DNA of 64,000 nt from a candidate division KSB1 bacterium (lineage in GTDB: Bacteria > Zhuqueibacterota > Zhuqueibacteria > JANLFK01 > Oleimicrobiaceae), in contig JANLFK010000007.1 in the NCBI GenBank assembly GCA_024655945.1, forward strand, positions 62,001-126,000, in the 5' to 3' direction. Shown piece after piece: positions 31,775-40,238 of the stretch. The notes beneath the pieces are model-generated. The model was given only the letters and a program-made list of their open reading frames with translations. It did not search any database and was not told where the DNA came from. The number at the start of each line of letters is the position of its first letter. The first letter of the stretch is position 1. The position numbers were made by a program, and so were the translations under genes.

Positions 31775-33095
31775 CAGCACCGACTGCGCCCCCACTCAGC
31801 AGTCCAATGAGGGCAGCGGTCAGCTCAACAAGCCTTTGCGCGTGGCCTATGTGCTGTGGAAGTTCCCCCGCTTCTCCGAGACCTTCATCATCCACGAACT
31901 CTTTTTCCTTCGCGAAGCTGTCCCGGGTCTGCAGGCAACGCTCTTTGCCGTAAAGAGAGGCGACGCGGGTGCGCTGCATCCGCACGTGACGGAGTTGGCC
32001 ACCGCAGGGGCGTATTTGCCGGCATGGTGCGCGCCGCGTGCTCACTGGCAGATGGCCCGTGTTTTGTTCGCCTATCCTAAGGCGGTTGCCTGTGTCGTGG
32101 GCGAGCTGGCAGCTCTGGTCGGTAGCCAGGGGTCAGTGCGGGCAAAGCTGTACGCCGCTGGGCAGGCCGCATATTGTCTTGCCAAGGGGCTGTATCTGGC
32201 GGGCGAGCTGCGCCGGCAGCAGGCGGGCCACGTGCATGCCCACTTTGCCGAGAGCGGCGGCTTGGTGGCGTTCGTGGCGGCGCGCGTGGCCGGAATCCCG
32301 TACTCCCTGACGCTGCACGGGCACGACATCTTCTTCAACCCAAACCCGCGCCTTGCGGCGTTCTTGCTCCGGCACGGCCGCTTTGCGTTGACGGTGTCGG
32401 AGTTTAATCGGCGCTTTTTGGTCGCCCAGGAGCCGGCTGCGCAAGAAAGGCTCCGGGTGCTCCACTGCGGCATAGACCTGGCCATGTTTCGGCCTCGACC
32501 GCAGCCCGGAGGGGGAAGGTTCCGCATTCTCGCCGTGGCGCGCCTGCAGCCACGCAAGGGGATTGCTGACTTGTTGGAAGCGTGTCGGCTGTTGGGTGGC
32601 GACCTTGATTACCAATGTGTGGTTGTGGGGGACGGACCACAGCGGGCGGAGTTGGAGACAAAGGCGGCACAGTACGGGCTGGCGGACAGGATTCACTTCC
32701 TTGGCGCGCGCCCGCAGCAGGAGGTGGTGGAGCAGCTCGCCCAGGCGTCGGTGTTTGTGCTGCCCTCGTACTCGGAAGGGATCCCGGTGTCGGTGATGGA
32801 GGCAATGGCCATGCAACTGCCTGTGGTGGCCACCCAAGTGAACGGCGTGCCAGAGCTGGTACGAGAGGGCGCCGGCATACTCGTGGAACCGGGAGACGTG
32901 CGGGCGCTGGCCCAAGCGCTGCGGCGCGTGGCGGACATGTCCCCCGCAGAGCGGCAGGAGATGGGCCGCACGGGGCGCGCCATTGTGGAAAAGGAGTTCA
33001 CCATCAGGACGCAGGTCAGACTGTTGGCCGACTTGTTTCTCGCCAGCCTGCAGGACCGGAGCGAGCGCATTGGGAAACGAGAGTCCCCGAGATGA
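31743..33095 (+). CDS. GT4-family glycosyltransferase, colanic-acid-type
   Basis: 450 residues, GT-B fold. The N-terminal half contains KFPRFSETFIIHEL, seen in colanic-acid-type WcaL/AmsK-like enzymes, then HAHFAESGG and LTLHGHDIF. The donor site has ILAVARLQPRKGI, VVGDGPQRAEL and the E-x7-E motif EGIPVSVME with PVVATQVNGVPEL. ATG 31743 overlaps the preceding gene by 32 nt; its ribosome site is weak, so the exact start is uncertain. Confidence 0.88.
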   Translation: MKVGVVWSKISSTDCAPTQQSNEGSGQLNKPLRVAYVLWKFPRFSETFIIHELFFLREAVPGLQATLFAVKRGDAGALHPHVTELATAGAYLPAWCAPRAHWQMARVLFAYPKAVACVVGELAALVGSQGSVRAKLYAAGQAAYCLAKGLYLAGELRRQQAGHVHAHFAESGGLVAFVAARVAGIPYSLTLHGHDIFFNPNPRLAAFLLRHGRFALTVSEFNRRFLVAQEPAAQERLRVLHCGIDLAMFRPRPQPGGGRFRILAVARLQPRKGIADLLEACRLLGGDLDYQCVVVGDGPQRAELETKAAQYGLADRIHFLGARPQQEVVEQLAQASVFVLPSYSEGIPVSVMEAMAMQLPVVATQVNGVPELVREGAGILVEPGDVRALAQALRRVADMSPAERQEMGRTGRAIVEKEFTIRTQVRLLADLFLASLQDRSERIGKRESPR

Positions 33096-34825
33096 GTGCC
33101 CACGCGCGTGAGAGTATTCAGCCAAGGTCCACACAGGAGGGAGCAAAGTCTGCTCTCCTTTTCCTTCTCCTGCTGGGGACCTTGCTGCACGTAGCTATCT
33201 ACTTCAATCGCTTTGAGGTGCCGAATACGGACTTTTTTGCCTTTCGGCGGGATGCGCTGGCCTATCTGCGCCTGGATCTCCCGGAGAACTTTAAGCGGGC
33301 GCCGCTGTACCCTTTGCTCATGGGAGCGGTATCGCTGCTCATGCCCGGCCCAGAGCCAGAACTGCTGGCCGGAGAGGTGGTGAACCTCCTACTGACCCTG
33401 CTCCTGGTTTACCTCACTTTTCGCATTGCTACTGCGCTGGTGGGCAATGCGGGTTGGTTAGTGGCCTTTGGGGTGGCTCTCAGCCCGGTGTTCATGCCCT
33501 CTGCCTCCCAGCCGCTGGCTGAGGCGACTCTGGCAGTGGGCATCGCTCTCACTGCCTATTTGGCGATGCGGGATTCAGCCTGGGCCTACTTGGCGGCTGC
33601 GGCAGCCAGCATGACCCGCTACGAGGCGGCACTCCTCCTGCCTCTGCTGGTGCTCAAGGACTTGTGGCAGCGGAAGCAGGTAGTGCCCACACTGCTACGC
33701 GCGGCTGCCGCGGGCGTGCCCTTGGCTCTTTGGTTTCTCCTTAGCCTCGTGCATAGGCAAGAGGTCAACCCGTACGTGGGGGAGATGGCCAGGCTCAAAC
33801 CGGCAGGCCTGGGCAACTTGGTCTCCTGCGTGGCCATTTCTTTGAAGTTTCTACTGCCTGTTGCGCGCCGCCTCCAGGCTCTTCTGGGCGTGTCCCTGCC
33901 CCAGGGACTTGCAGTAGGCGGCGCTATGGTGGTGTTAGCCGTGGTCTTTCTCGGGCTGGTAGGCATAGGAAAAAAGACGAACCCCATCGGCTGGCTGCTT
34001 GCCCTGTTTTTCGCCGGTTATCTCTTCATTCACACCTTTCTCTGGTGGGCGATCGAAGAGCGATACACCTACGTGGTACTCTGGATTGTGTTCTTAGGGA
34101 TTGTGGCTGCAGCACGTGAGCTTTCCTGGCGAGGGCCGGCCTTGCAGGGGCGCGGCCTGCGCATTGCGGTCGTCGTCGCGGTGCTCCTCGTTGCTGTCGC
34201 GGCAGCTGTCGTGGCGGCACGGCGGCTTGGCTACACCATCGCAATCGTCTACGGGCTCTTTGCGGCGGCGGGGCTTGTCGGTGCCTTGCTCGTGCGGCAG
34301 CGCCCGCTGGATGTGGCGGCGGTAGTCCTCGGCCTCCTGGTCGTGGGGGCCCCCTTGGGGGGGACGGTGGTGACCGCGAACGACATGGCCAAGATGCGGC
34401 ACTACCGCGCGCCGTATCGTCTGGCCGGCGAGTGGCTGCATGCCCACGTGGCGGAAGATACCCGCGTGGTTTCGCTGCTCCCGCTGACATTAGCTTACTA
34501 TGCGGGCTTGCCCGAGCGCCAGGTGCGGGGCTATTTCACCTTCTCCGCCTCGGACTGCGCGGACTTTTTGGCCCAACTGCGGGAGGAGCGTGTTGACTAT
34601 GTGCTGTGGGATAGCCAGGCGGCTGCCGAACGGCGCGCCTACGGGAGCGTGCTGCACCGGGTGGACTTGATGCGCTGCCTGTTCTCGGACGGGGGAGACG
34701 CGGTGGCTCCGGGCCTTGCCCTGGAGGCGGTGATTTCGGCCGACCACAAGCGGCTGAGGATCTTCCGGGTGGAGCACGAAGTGGAAACGAGCCCGCCAAG
34801 TTCATCGACAACGGTGCCGCGATGA
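33092..34825 (+). CDS. GT-C integral membrane glycosyltransferase (PMT/ArnT-like)
   Basis: 577 residues with about 11-13 membrane helices. After the first helix, the periplasmic loop (NTDFFAFRRDALAYL, then FKRAPLYPLLMG) carries the acidic residues and Pro-Leu-Tyr feature of dolichyl/undecaprenyl-phosphate-sugar-dependent GT-C enzymes. A soluble C-terminal domain (about 430-577) lies outside the membrane. It should transfer a sugar from a polyprenyl phosphate donor at the outer face of the inner membrane, and it is immediately followed by a DPM1-like GT2 with a 4-bp overlap, a natural donor-maker and donor-user pair. ATG 33092 overlaps the upstream stop. Confidence 0.82.
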   Translation: MSAHARESIQPRSTQEGAKSALLFLLLLGTLLHVAIYFNRFEVPNTDFFAFRRDALAYLRLDLPENFKRAPLYPLLMGAVSLLMPGPEPELLAGEVVNLLLTLLLVYLTFRIATALVGNAGWLVAFGVALSPVFMPSASQPLAEATLAVGIALTAYLAMRDSAWAYLAAAAASMTRYEAALLLPLLVLKDLWQRKQVVPTLLRAAAAGVPLALWFLLSLVHRQEVNPYVGEMARLKPAGLGNLVSCVAISLKFLLPVARRLQALLGVSLPQGLAVGGAMVVLAVVFLGLVGIGKKTNPIGWLLALFFAGYLFIHTFLWWAIEERYTYVVLWIVFLGIVAAARELSWRGPALQGRGLRIAVVVAVLLVAVAAAVVAARRLGYTIAIVYGLFAAAGLVGALLVRQRPLDVAAVVLGLLVVGAPLGGTVVTANDMAKMRHYRAPYRLAGEWLHAHVAEDTRVVSLLPLTLAYYAGLPERQVRGYFTFSASDCADFLAQLREERVDYVLWDSQAAAERRAYGSVLHRVDLMRCLFSDGGDAVAPGLALEAVISADHKRLRIFRVEHEVETSPPSSSTTVPR

Positions 34826-35826
34826 GAGATACAGGGAGGATGACGGTGGCAGAGCAGCGATTGGGACCGGTGTCGGTGGTGATACCTGCCTTTAACGAAA
34901 AAAGGAGCGTGGCGGCGGTCGTGCAAGAGGTGCGAGATGTGCTGCAACACCACGGGGTGGAGCACGAGATCATCGTCGTCGACGATGGCTCTTCCGACGG
35001 CACAGCCCAGGCAGCCTTGGCCAGTGGCGCGCATGTGATCCAGCACCGGCGCAATCGCGGCTACGGGGCCGCGCTCAAGACAGGGATCCGCGCAGCCCGC
35101 CGCGAGGTGATCCTGATTACCGACGCTGACGGCACTTACCCCTCAAGAGCAATTCCCGAGATCCTGACCCGCCTGCAAAGTGCCGACATGGTGGTCGGGG
35201 CGCGGGTGAGCGATAACGTGCACATCCCGCTCTTGCGCAGGCCGGGTAAGTGGCTGTTGGGGCGTTTGGCAGAGCACATCACCGGCGAAAAGATCCCAGA
35301 CCTGAACTCCGGGCTGCGCGCCTTTCGCAGTCAATGCGTCCAACAGTATTTCCCCATCTTACCTGACCGCTTCTCCTTTACCACGACGATCACCGTGGCT
35401 CTGCTCAGTGATGGCTACCGGGTGGACTACTTGCCCATCGACTACCTCAAGCGGCAGGGAAAGTCTAAGATCGTGCCGTGGAATTTCTTCGAATTCGTGG
35501 CCCTAGTGCTTCGCCTGTCCATGTCGTTCAATCCGCTGCGGGTCTTTGTGCCTGTGTCCATGTTCTGTTTCCTCTTGGGAGTGATCAAACTGCTGGCGGA
35601 CGTGGTGTTTGCCGTAATGCGCACCGGCAGTTTCGGCCTCCACCTGCTCACCGAGCCGGTGGTTTCCACTACGGCGGTGGTCTTTCTTCTCTTTGGCCTG
35701 CAGATACTGCTCATCGGCATGATGTCGGATGGCTTGGCGCGCAAGATCGCCCAGCGCCTCCCGGCGGATTATCAGTCGCGGGCAGTGGAAGACCTTGCCC
35801 AGGCAAGCCGGGAGAGGGCGGAATGA
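34822..35826 (+). CDS. GT2 polyprenyl-phosphate glycosyltransferase (DPM1-like)
   Basis: 334 residues. Motifs VSVVIPAFNE, IIVVDDGSSDGT, RRNRGYGAALKTGI and DADGTYPS are the dolichol-phosphate-mannose-synthase pattern, then PDLNSGLRAFRS and YLKRQGKSKI. Two C-terminal helices (about 235-262 and 278-302) anchor it. Predicted reaction: nucleotide sugar plus polyprenyl phosphate gives a polyprenyl-phosphate sugar for the GT-C gene it overlaps. ATG 34822 fits the ATGA overlap; ATG 34840 has a GGGAGG that is too close to work. Confidence 0.88.
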   Translation: MRDTGRMTVAEQRLGPVSVVIPAFNEKRSVAAVVQEVRDVLQHHGVEHEIIVVDDGSSDGTAQAALASGAHVIQHRRNRGYGAALKTGIRAARREVILITDADGTYPSRAIPEILTRLQSADMVVGARVSDNVHIPLLRRPGKWLLGRLAEHITGEKIPDLNSGLRAFRSQCVQQYFPILPDRFSFTTTITVALLSDGYRVDYLPIDYLKRQGKSKIVPWNFFEFVALVLRLSMSFNPLRVFVPVSMFCFLLGVIKLLADVVFAVMRTGSFGLHLLTEPVVSTTAVVFLLFGLQILLIGMMSDGLARKIAQRLPADYQSRAVEDLAQASRERAE

Positions 35827-35863
35827 TCGTCCGGGTTGGCAGGCTCGTGAAACGAGAGGGTAT

Positions 35864-37816
35864 ATGTGCGGCTTTGTGGGTGTGGTGAGATACGATAGGC
35901 AGGCTGCGCCTTTCGGCGAAGAGGTGCTGCAGGCGATGGTGGCCCTGCTCCGCCACCGCGGCCCTGATGACCATGGCAGCTACTGGGACGGCACCTGCGG
36001 GTTGGCCCATCAGCGCCTGAGCATCATCGACTTGAGCGTCGCCGGTCGCCAGCCGATGGGTAACGAAGATGGCAGCGTGTGGATTGCCTACAACGGAGAG
36101 GTCTACAACTTCCGTGACCTGCGCCGTCAGTACGCTCTTGGCCAGAAGCATCGCTTCGTCTCCCGCACGGACACTGAGGTCGTGGTGCATCTGTACGAGG
36201 AACTTGGGGAGGACTGCTTCAAGCAACTGAACGGCATGTTCGCCATTGCCTTGTGGGACCGGCGCGCACGAAGGCTCTTTCTCGCGCGCGACCCCTATGG
36301 CATCAAGCCTCTTTTCTACATGCAGTGGCGCGGTGCCCTTTGGTTTGCCTCGGAGATCAAGGCGCTGCTCATGGCGCCGGGCTTCCAGCCGGAACCCAGC
36401 CTGGAAGGCCTCTTCCACTTCCTCTCCTTCGATTTTGTCCCGGACAGCCTGACCGCCTTTGCAGGGATTCACGAGCTGCGGCCCGGACATGTGCTTTCCA
36501 TTGGCCAGGACGGACTGGTCCAGATGGAGCGCTTCTTCGATATCTCCTACACGGTGAGGGCGGAGATGAAGGAAGAGGAGGCGGTGCAGCAGTCGCTGCG
36601 CCTGCTCACTGAGGCGGTGGAACGCCAGCTCATCGCCGACGTGCCGGTGGGAGTCATGCTCTCCGGCGGCATGGACTCCAGTGCCCTTACCGCGCTCATG
36701 GCCAAGGTACGAGGGGACAGCGACTTTCACACTTTTTCCTTAGCATTCGAGGACGAAAGCTTTGACGAGTCGCCCTATGCGCGGACGGTGGCGCAACAGT
36801 TGCGCACCCACCATCACGAGATTCTGGTGACGCCTGCGCGGGTGCGTGAGCTGCTGCCCCGCTATTTGTGCTACATCGATGAGCCGTACGCGGACGGTTC
36901 GGCCATTCCCACGTACCTGCTTGCCGAATGCGCCAAGGATTATGTGACGGTGCTCCTCTCGGGCGAAGGAGGCGACGAGTTCTTCTCCGGGTACGACACC
37001 CATTTGGCCTACAAGATGCGTCGCTGGTACCGGATGGTACCGGCTGCCGTCCGCCGCGGCGTGATTGCCCCGCTGGTGAACAGGCTTCCGGTCTCCGACA
37101 AGAAACTCAGTTTTGATTTCAAGGCCAAGCGTTTCGTGTGGGGCGCGGAGATGGACACGCCCACCTCGCACTTTGCCTGGCGGGTGGTGCTCGCCGAAGA
37201 GGTCAAGCGGCAGGTGCTGCGCGACCCGGAGCGATTCGCCTTCCCGCCCTCGGCCGGCTACTTCCAGAGGGCCTTTGCCCACTGTCGCGCGAGCGACGAA
37301 TTGAACCGGCTGCTGTACATCGACTTCAGCTTCCACCTGCCTGACGACCTGATGATCAAGAACGACCGGATGACCATGGCCCACTCCTTAGAGGCGAGAG
37401 TGCCGTACACGGATAACGAGCTGGTCCGCTTTCTGGCCACGGTACCCGTCGCCTTGAAACTGAAGGGCATGCGCAAGAAGCACCTCTTGCGGCGCGCCCT
37501 GAACGGCGTGTTGACCCCGGTGATTTTGAACAAGAAGAAGGTGGGTTTGGAGATGCCTTATTCCCGCTGGCTGCGGGAGGATCTCCGCGACTTGAGTGAG
37601 CAGTACTTTGCCCCTGCCCGTTTGGAAAGCACGGGACTGTTCAACCCTGAGGGGGTTTCCCCTCTTTGGCAGGAGCACCTCGCCAAGCGTGTGGACCATG
37701 GTCGTTTTCTCTGGGGGCTGCTCAACTATCTGCTCTGGCACGAGGCCTACATTACCAGGAGGGACTTTCGTTCATACCTGAGGGAGCCGCGTCCAGCGCG
37801 GCCCCCTGTTGCATAG
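35864..37816 (+). CDS. Asparagine synthase-like glutamine amidotransferase (second copy)
   Basis: 650 residues. Cys2 nucleophile in MCGFVGVV, RLSIIDLS and YNGEVYNF in the glutaminase half; LSGGMDSSALTAL and SGEGGDEFFSGYD in the ATP-PPi half. It is about as diverged from the copy at 12664 as unrelated family members, so a recent local duplication is unlikely. The expected role is amidation of a uronic acid or another carboxylated residue. ATG 35864 has GAGAGGG just upstream and places Cys at position 2 as the mechanism requires; a longer in-frame extension overlaps the GT2 gene. Confidence 0.88.
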   Translation: MCGFVGVVRYDRQAAPFGEEVLQAMVALLRHRGPDDHGSYWDGTCGLAHQRLSIIDLSVAGRQPMGNEDGSVWIAYNGEVYNFRDLRRQYALGQKHRFVSRTDTEVVVHLYEELGEDCFKQLNGMFAIALWDRRARRLFLARDPYGIKPLFYMQWRGALWFASEIKALLMAPGFQPEPSLEGLFHFLSFDFVPDSLTAFAGIHELRPGHVLSIGQDGLVQMERFFDISYTVRAEMKEEEAVQQSLRLLTEAVERQLIADVPVGVMLSGGMDSSALTALMAKVRGDSDFHTFSLAFEDESFDESPYARTVAQQLRTHHHEILVTPARVRELLPRYLCYIDEPYADGSAIPTYLLAECAKDYVTVLLSGEGGDEFFSGYDTHLAYKMRRWYRMVPAAVRRGVIAPLVNRLPVSDKKLSFDFKAKRFVWGAEMDTPTSHFAWRVVLAEEVKRQVLRDPERFAFPPSAGYFQRAFAHCRASDELNRLLYIDFSFHLPDDLMIKNDRMTMAHSLEARVPYTDNELVRFLATVPVALKLKGMRKKHLLRRALNGVLTPVILNKKKVGLEMPYSRWLREDLRDLSEQYFAPARLESTGLFNPEGVSPLWQEHLAKRVDHGRFLWGLLNYLLWHEAYITRRDFRSYLREPRPARPPVA

Positions 37817-37849
37817 CCAAGGAGGAGCACAAGCATTGGGGAGGCGGAC

Positions 37850-38749
37850 ATGGCACAGCTACCGGATGACGCTGGCCAGATGGTGGCGGCGACGCGCCGC
37901 CATTACGATGCTCACCATTTCATCGAGGGCGGCAGTCCGCGCGTGCGCTGGTGGCGGGGCTTTCTTGCCACCTTCTTGCCGGATGCGGAGGTGCAGGAGG
38001 CGCTCATCGCAGACGTGGGCTCGAGCGTCGGCGAAATCAGCCGCGGGCTCATCGACCGGGGCGGGCGCTTAGTCTGCTTGGACGTAAGCCTCGAGTCGCT
38101 GCGCAGGTGCAGCGTCAATAACCCAGAGGCAGTCATCGTGCACGGCGACGCCTTGCAACTGCCCTTTGCCGACGCGAGTGTTGACCACACCATTTCCATC
38201 GGTGTGCTTCACCATACGCCCGATTGCCGATTAGGGTTCCACGAGGTAGCCAGGGTGACGGCACCGGGCGGGAGCATTGTGGTGTTCCTGTACAACAAAT
38301 GGAGCTTCTACAACTTGGCGTACAACGGTTTTGCCCCGGTGCGCAAGCACGTAGCCTTGACCAGCGTGCCAGAATGGATGGTGAGCCTAATGCAGCCCCT
38401 GGTGAAGCTCCATCTTGGGCAGAGCCTGAATTCAACAGAGCTCCGCAATCTGGTTGGCGACGCCCTGTGGACCCCGCGCGCCACGTTCCATTCCGTGCGA
38501 GAGGTGCGCAGATGGGGGATGGAAGAAGGGCTTGCGTACCAGGGGTTCAAGCGCTTTTTTCTCGGCTATGCCAATGTATTCCACTTCCGCAAGCCAGGGG
38601 TGCGGCACGGCGGACCGCCGCGAGAGCCACAGTTCAAATGCCTGCGATGCGAGGCCTCGCCCATGGTCCCTGAGCCGGGCGCAGTGAGGTGTCCGGTATG
38701 TGGTCACTTCTATGCGGTGGAAGAAGGTATCGTCCGCGTCATTGAGTGA
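37850..38749 (+). CDS. Methyltransferase with C-terminal zinc ribbon
   Basis: 299 residues. A class I SAM-binding core (ADVGSSVGEISRGL, CLDVSLESL, SIGVLHHTP, VTAPGGSIVVFLYN) is followed by a C-terminal Trm112/zinc-ribbon-like module (about 262-299) with two CxxC pairs, KCLRCEA and RCPVCGHFY, ending in EGIVRVIE. The zinc ribbon is unusual for a sugar methyltransferase and may bind a partner or the substrate. The YNKWSFYNL segment relates it to the methyltransferase at 14559. A strong GGGGAGG site precedes ATG 37850. Confidence 0.82.
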   Translation: MAQLPDDAGQMVAATRRHYDAHHFIEGGSPRVRWWRGFLATFLPDAEVQEALIADVGSSVGEISRGLIDRGGRLVCLDVSLESLRRCSVNNPEAVIVHGDALQLPFADASVDHTISIGVLHHTPDCRLGFHEVARVTAPGGSIVVFLYNKWSFYNLAYNGFAPVRKHVALTSVPEWMVSLMQPLVKLHLGQSLNSTELRNLVGDALWTPRATFHSVREVRRWGMEEGLAYQGFKRFFLGYANVFHFRKPGVRHGGPPREPQFKCLRCEASPMVPEPGAVRCPVCGHFYAVEEGIVRVIE

Positions 38750-38752
38750 ACG

Positions 38753-40210
38753 ATGGTGACCCCGCAACCTGCGCAAAAGAGAGTGGCCATTCTCGGTGCC
38801 GGGCCCGCGGGTCTGGGGCTCGCCTTGCGACTCCTACGCCGCCCGGCACTGGGGGCCGAGGTCGTGGTCATCGAGCAGGCAGCACAGGTAGGCGGCCTGG
38901 CCGGCAGCTTCGAGTCCCACGGCCTTTCCTTTGACTATGGCAGCCACCGCTTGCACCCGGCCACCTCGCCGGAGATTCTGGCCGACATACGCGCTCTGCT
39001 GGGAGACGAGCTTCTGGACCGTCCTCGCTATGGCCGCATCCTGCTGCAGGGGCGCTTTGTGAGATTCCCGTTGCAGCCGGTGGACCTCATGCTTCACCTG
39101 CCGCCGGCATTTGTGGCGGGTTTTCTCCGCGATGTGGTGCTGGCCCCATGGAGAAAGTGGCGGTTTCGACACGGGGGCACGTTTGCAGAGGTACTGCTGC
39201 GTGGTCTGGGGTCGACCATGTGCCGCTCGTTCTACTTTCCTTATGCGCGAAAAGTGTGGGGGTTGGAACCGGAGGAAATCGATGCGGTGCAGGCGCAGCG
39301 GCGGGTGGCGGCCAGCAACACGGGAAAGCTGATCAAGAAGGCGCTCAGCCTCCTGCCTGGCCTGCGGGGTCCGGGAGCTGGCCGGTTCTATTATCCACGG
39401 CGAGGCTATGGCCAGATTAGCCAGGCACTGGCCGCGGAAGTGCAGCGCCTCGGCGGCAGGATCATGCTCAATACTCGCGTCGCCTCGGTGAGGCCTGCAG
39501 GCGACGTCCAGGGGAAGGTGCATTTGCAATTTGCCCCGGCGCAAGGCGTGCCCCAGCGGGAGTTGGAAGCGGATTTCGTCTTTTCGACGATCCCGCTGAC
39601 GGTCCTCGTCTCGCTCCTCCAGCCGCAGGCAGCGCTGGAGGTTCGTGACCAGGCAGAGGGGCTGCGCTACCGGAGCATGCTGCTCCTCTACCTGGTGCTT
39701 CGTGCTGAACGGTTCTCGCCATATGACGCACACTATCTGCCCGAGGAGAAGGTGCTTGCTTCGCGGCTTTCTGAGCCCAAGAACTACAGTGGTGCATCTG
39801 AGCCTCGGGAGCTCACCGGCCTTTGCGCCGAAATTCCGTGCACAGTCGGCGATGCGCTCTGGCAGATGTCCGATCAAGAACTTGCCAGCCGACTCCTTTT
39901 GGACTTGGACCGTGCGGGGTTGCCCGTGAGAGCGCCCATTGTGGCCGCCTTCTCGCGACGGGTCTCCCATGCCTACCCGGTGTACAACATTGGGTTTGCG
40001 GAGCGGCTCGCGGTGGTGGAACGGTACTTGGCCACAGTGCCGCGCGTCATCTCTCTGGGAAGGCAGGGGCTGTTCGCGCACGACAACACGCACCACACGC
40101 TGGAGATGGCCTACCGGGCCGCGGACTGCCTGGGACCCGACCTGCGCTGGGATGAGCAAGCCTGGCAACTCCACAGGGAGGCATTCGCCAAACACGTGGT
40201 CGAGGACTGA
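38753..40210 (+). CDS. FAD-dependent oxidoreductase, UDP-galactopyranose mutase / amine-oxidase-like
   Basis: 485 residues. An N-terminal FAD motif VAILGAGPAGLGLAL is followed by VIEQAAQVGGLAGSF and DYGSHRLHP, the pattern shared by UDP-galactopyranose mutases and protoporphyrinogen-oxidase-like flavoproteins. The C-terminal part has YPVYNIGFAERLAVV and LGRQGLFAHDNTHHTLEMAY, reminiscent of the mutase closing motif. In a glycan locus it may contract a pyranose ring to furanose, or oxidise a sugar or polyprenol. It is longer than classic Glf (about 380), so a plain Glf call would be premature. Confidence 0.75.
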   Translation: MVTPQPAQKRVAILGAGPAGLGLALRLLRRPALGAEVVVIEQAAQVGGLAGSFESHGLSFDYGSHRLHPATSPEILADIRALLGDELLDRPRYGRILLQGRFVRFPLQPVDLMLHLPPAFVAGFLRDVVLAPWRKWRFRHGGTFAEVLLRGLGSTMCRSFYFPYARKVWGLEPEEIDAVQAQRRVAASNTGKLIKKALSLLPGLRGPGAGRFYYPRRGYGQISQALAAEVQRLGGRIMLNTRVASVRPAGDVQGKVHLQFAPAQGVPQRELEADFVFSTIPLTVLVSLLQPQAALEVRDQAEGLRYRSMLLLYLVLRAERFSPYDAHYLPEEKVLASRLSEPKNYSGASEPRELTGLCAEIPCTVGDALWQMSDQELASRLLLDLDRAGLPVRAPIVAAFSRRVSHAYPVYNIGFAERLAVVERYLATVPRVISLGRQGLFAHDNTHHTLEMAYRAADCLGPDLRWDEQAWQLHREAFAKHVVED

Positions 40211-40238
40211 GCGCCGTGCAGGCAAAGTGAGGACATGT

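Noticed and set aside
32615-33091. Long in-frame upstream extension of the GT-C gene that starts at 33092
   Set aside because: The extension runs inside the conserved donor domain of the GT4 gene, reads as low-complexity Gly/Arg-rich sequence, and ATG 33092 gives a normal overlap start.
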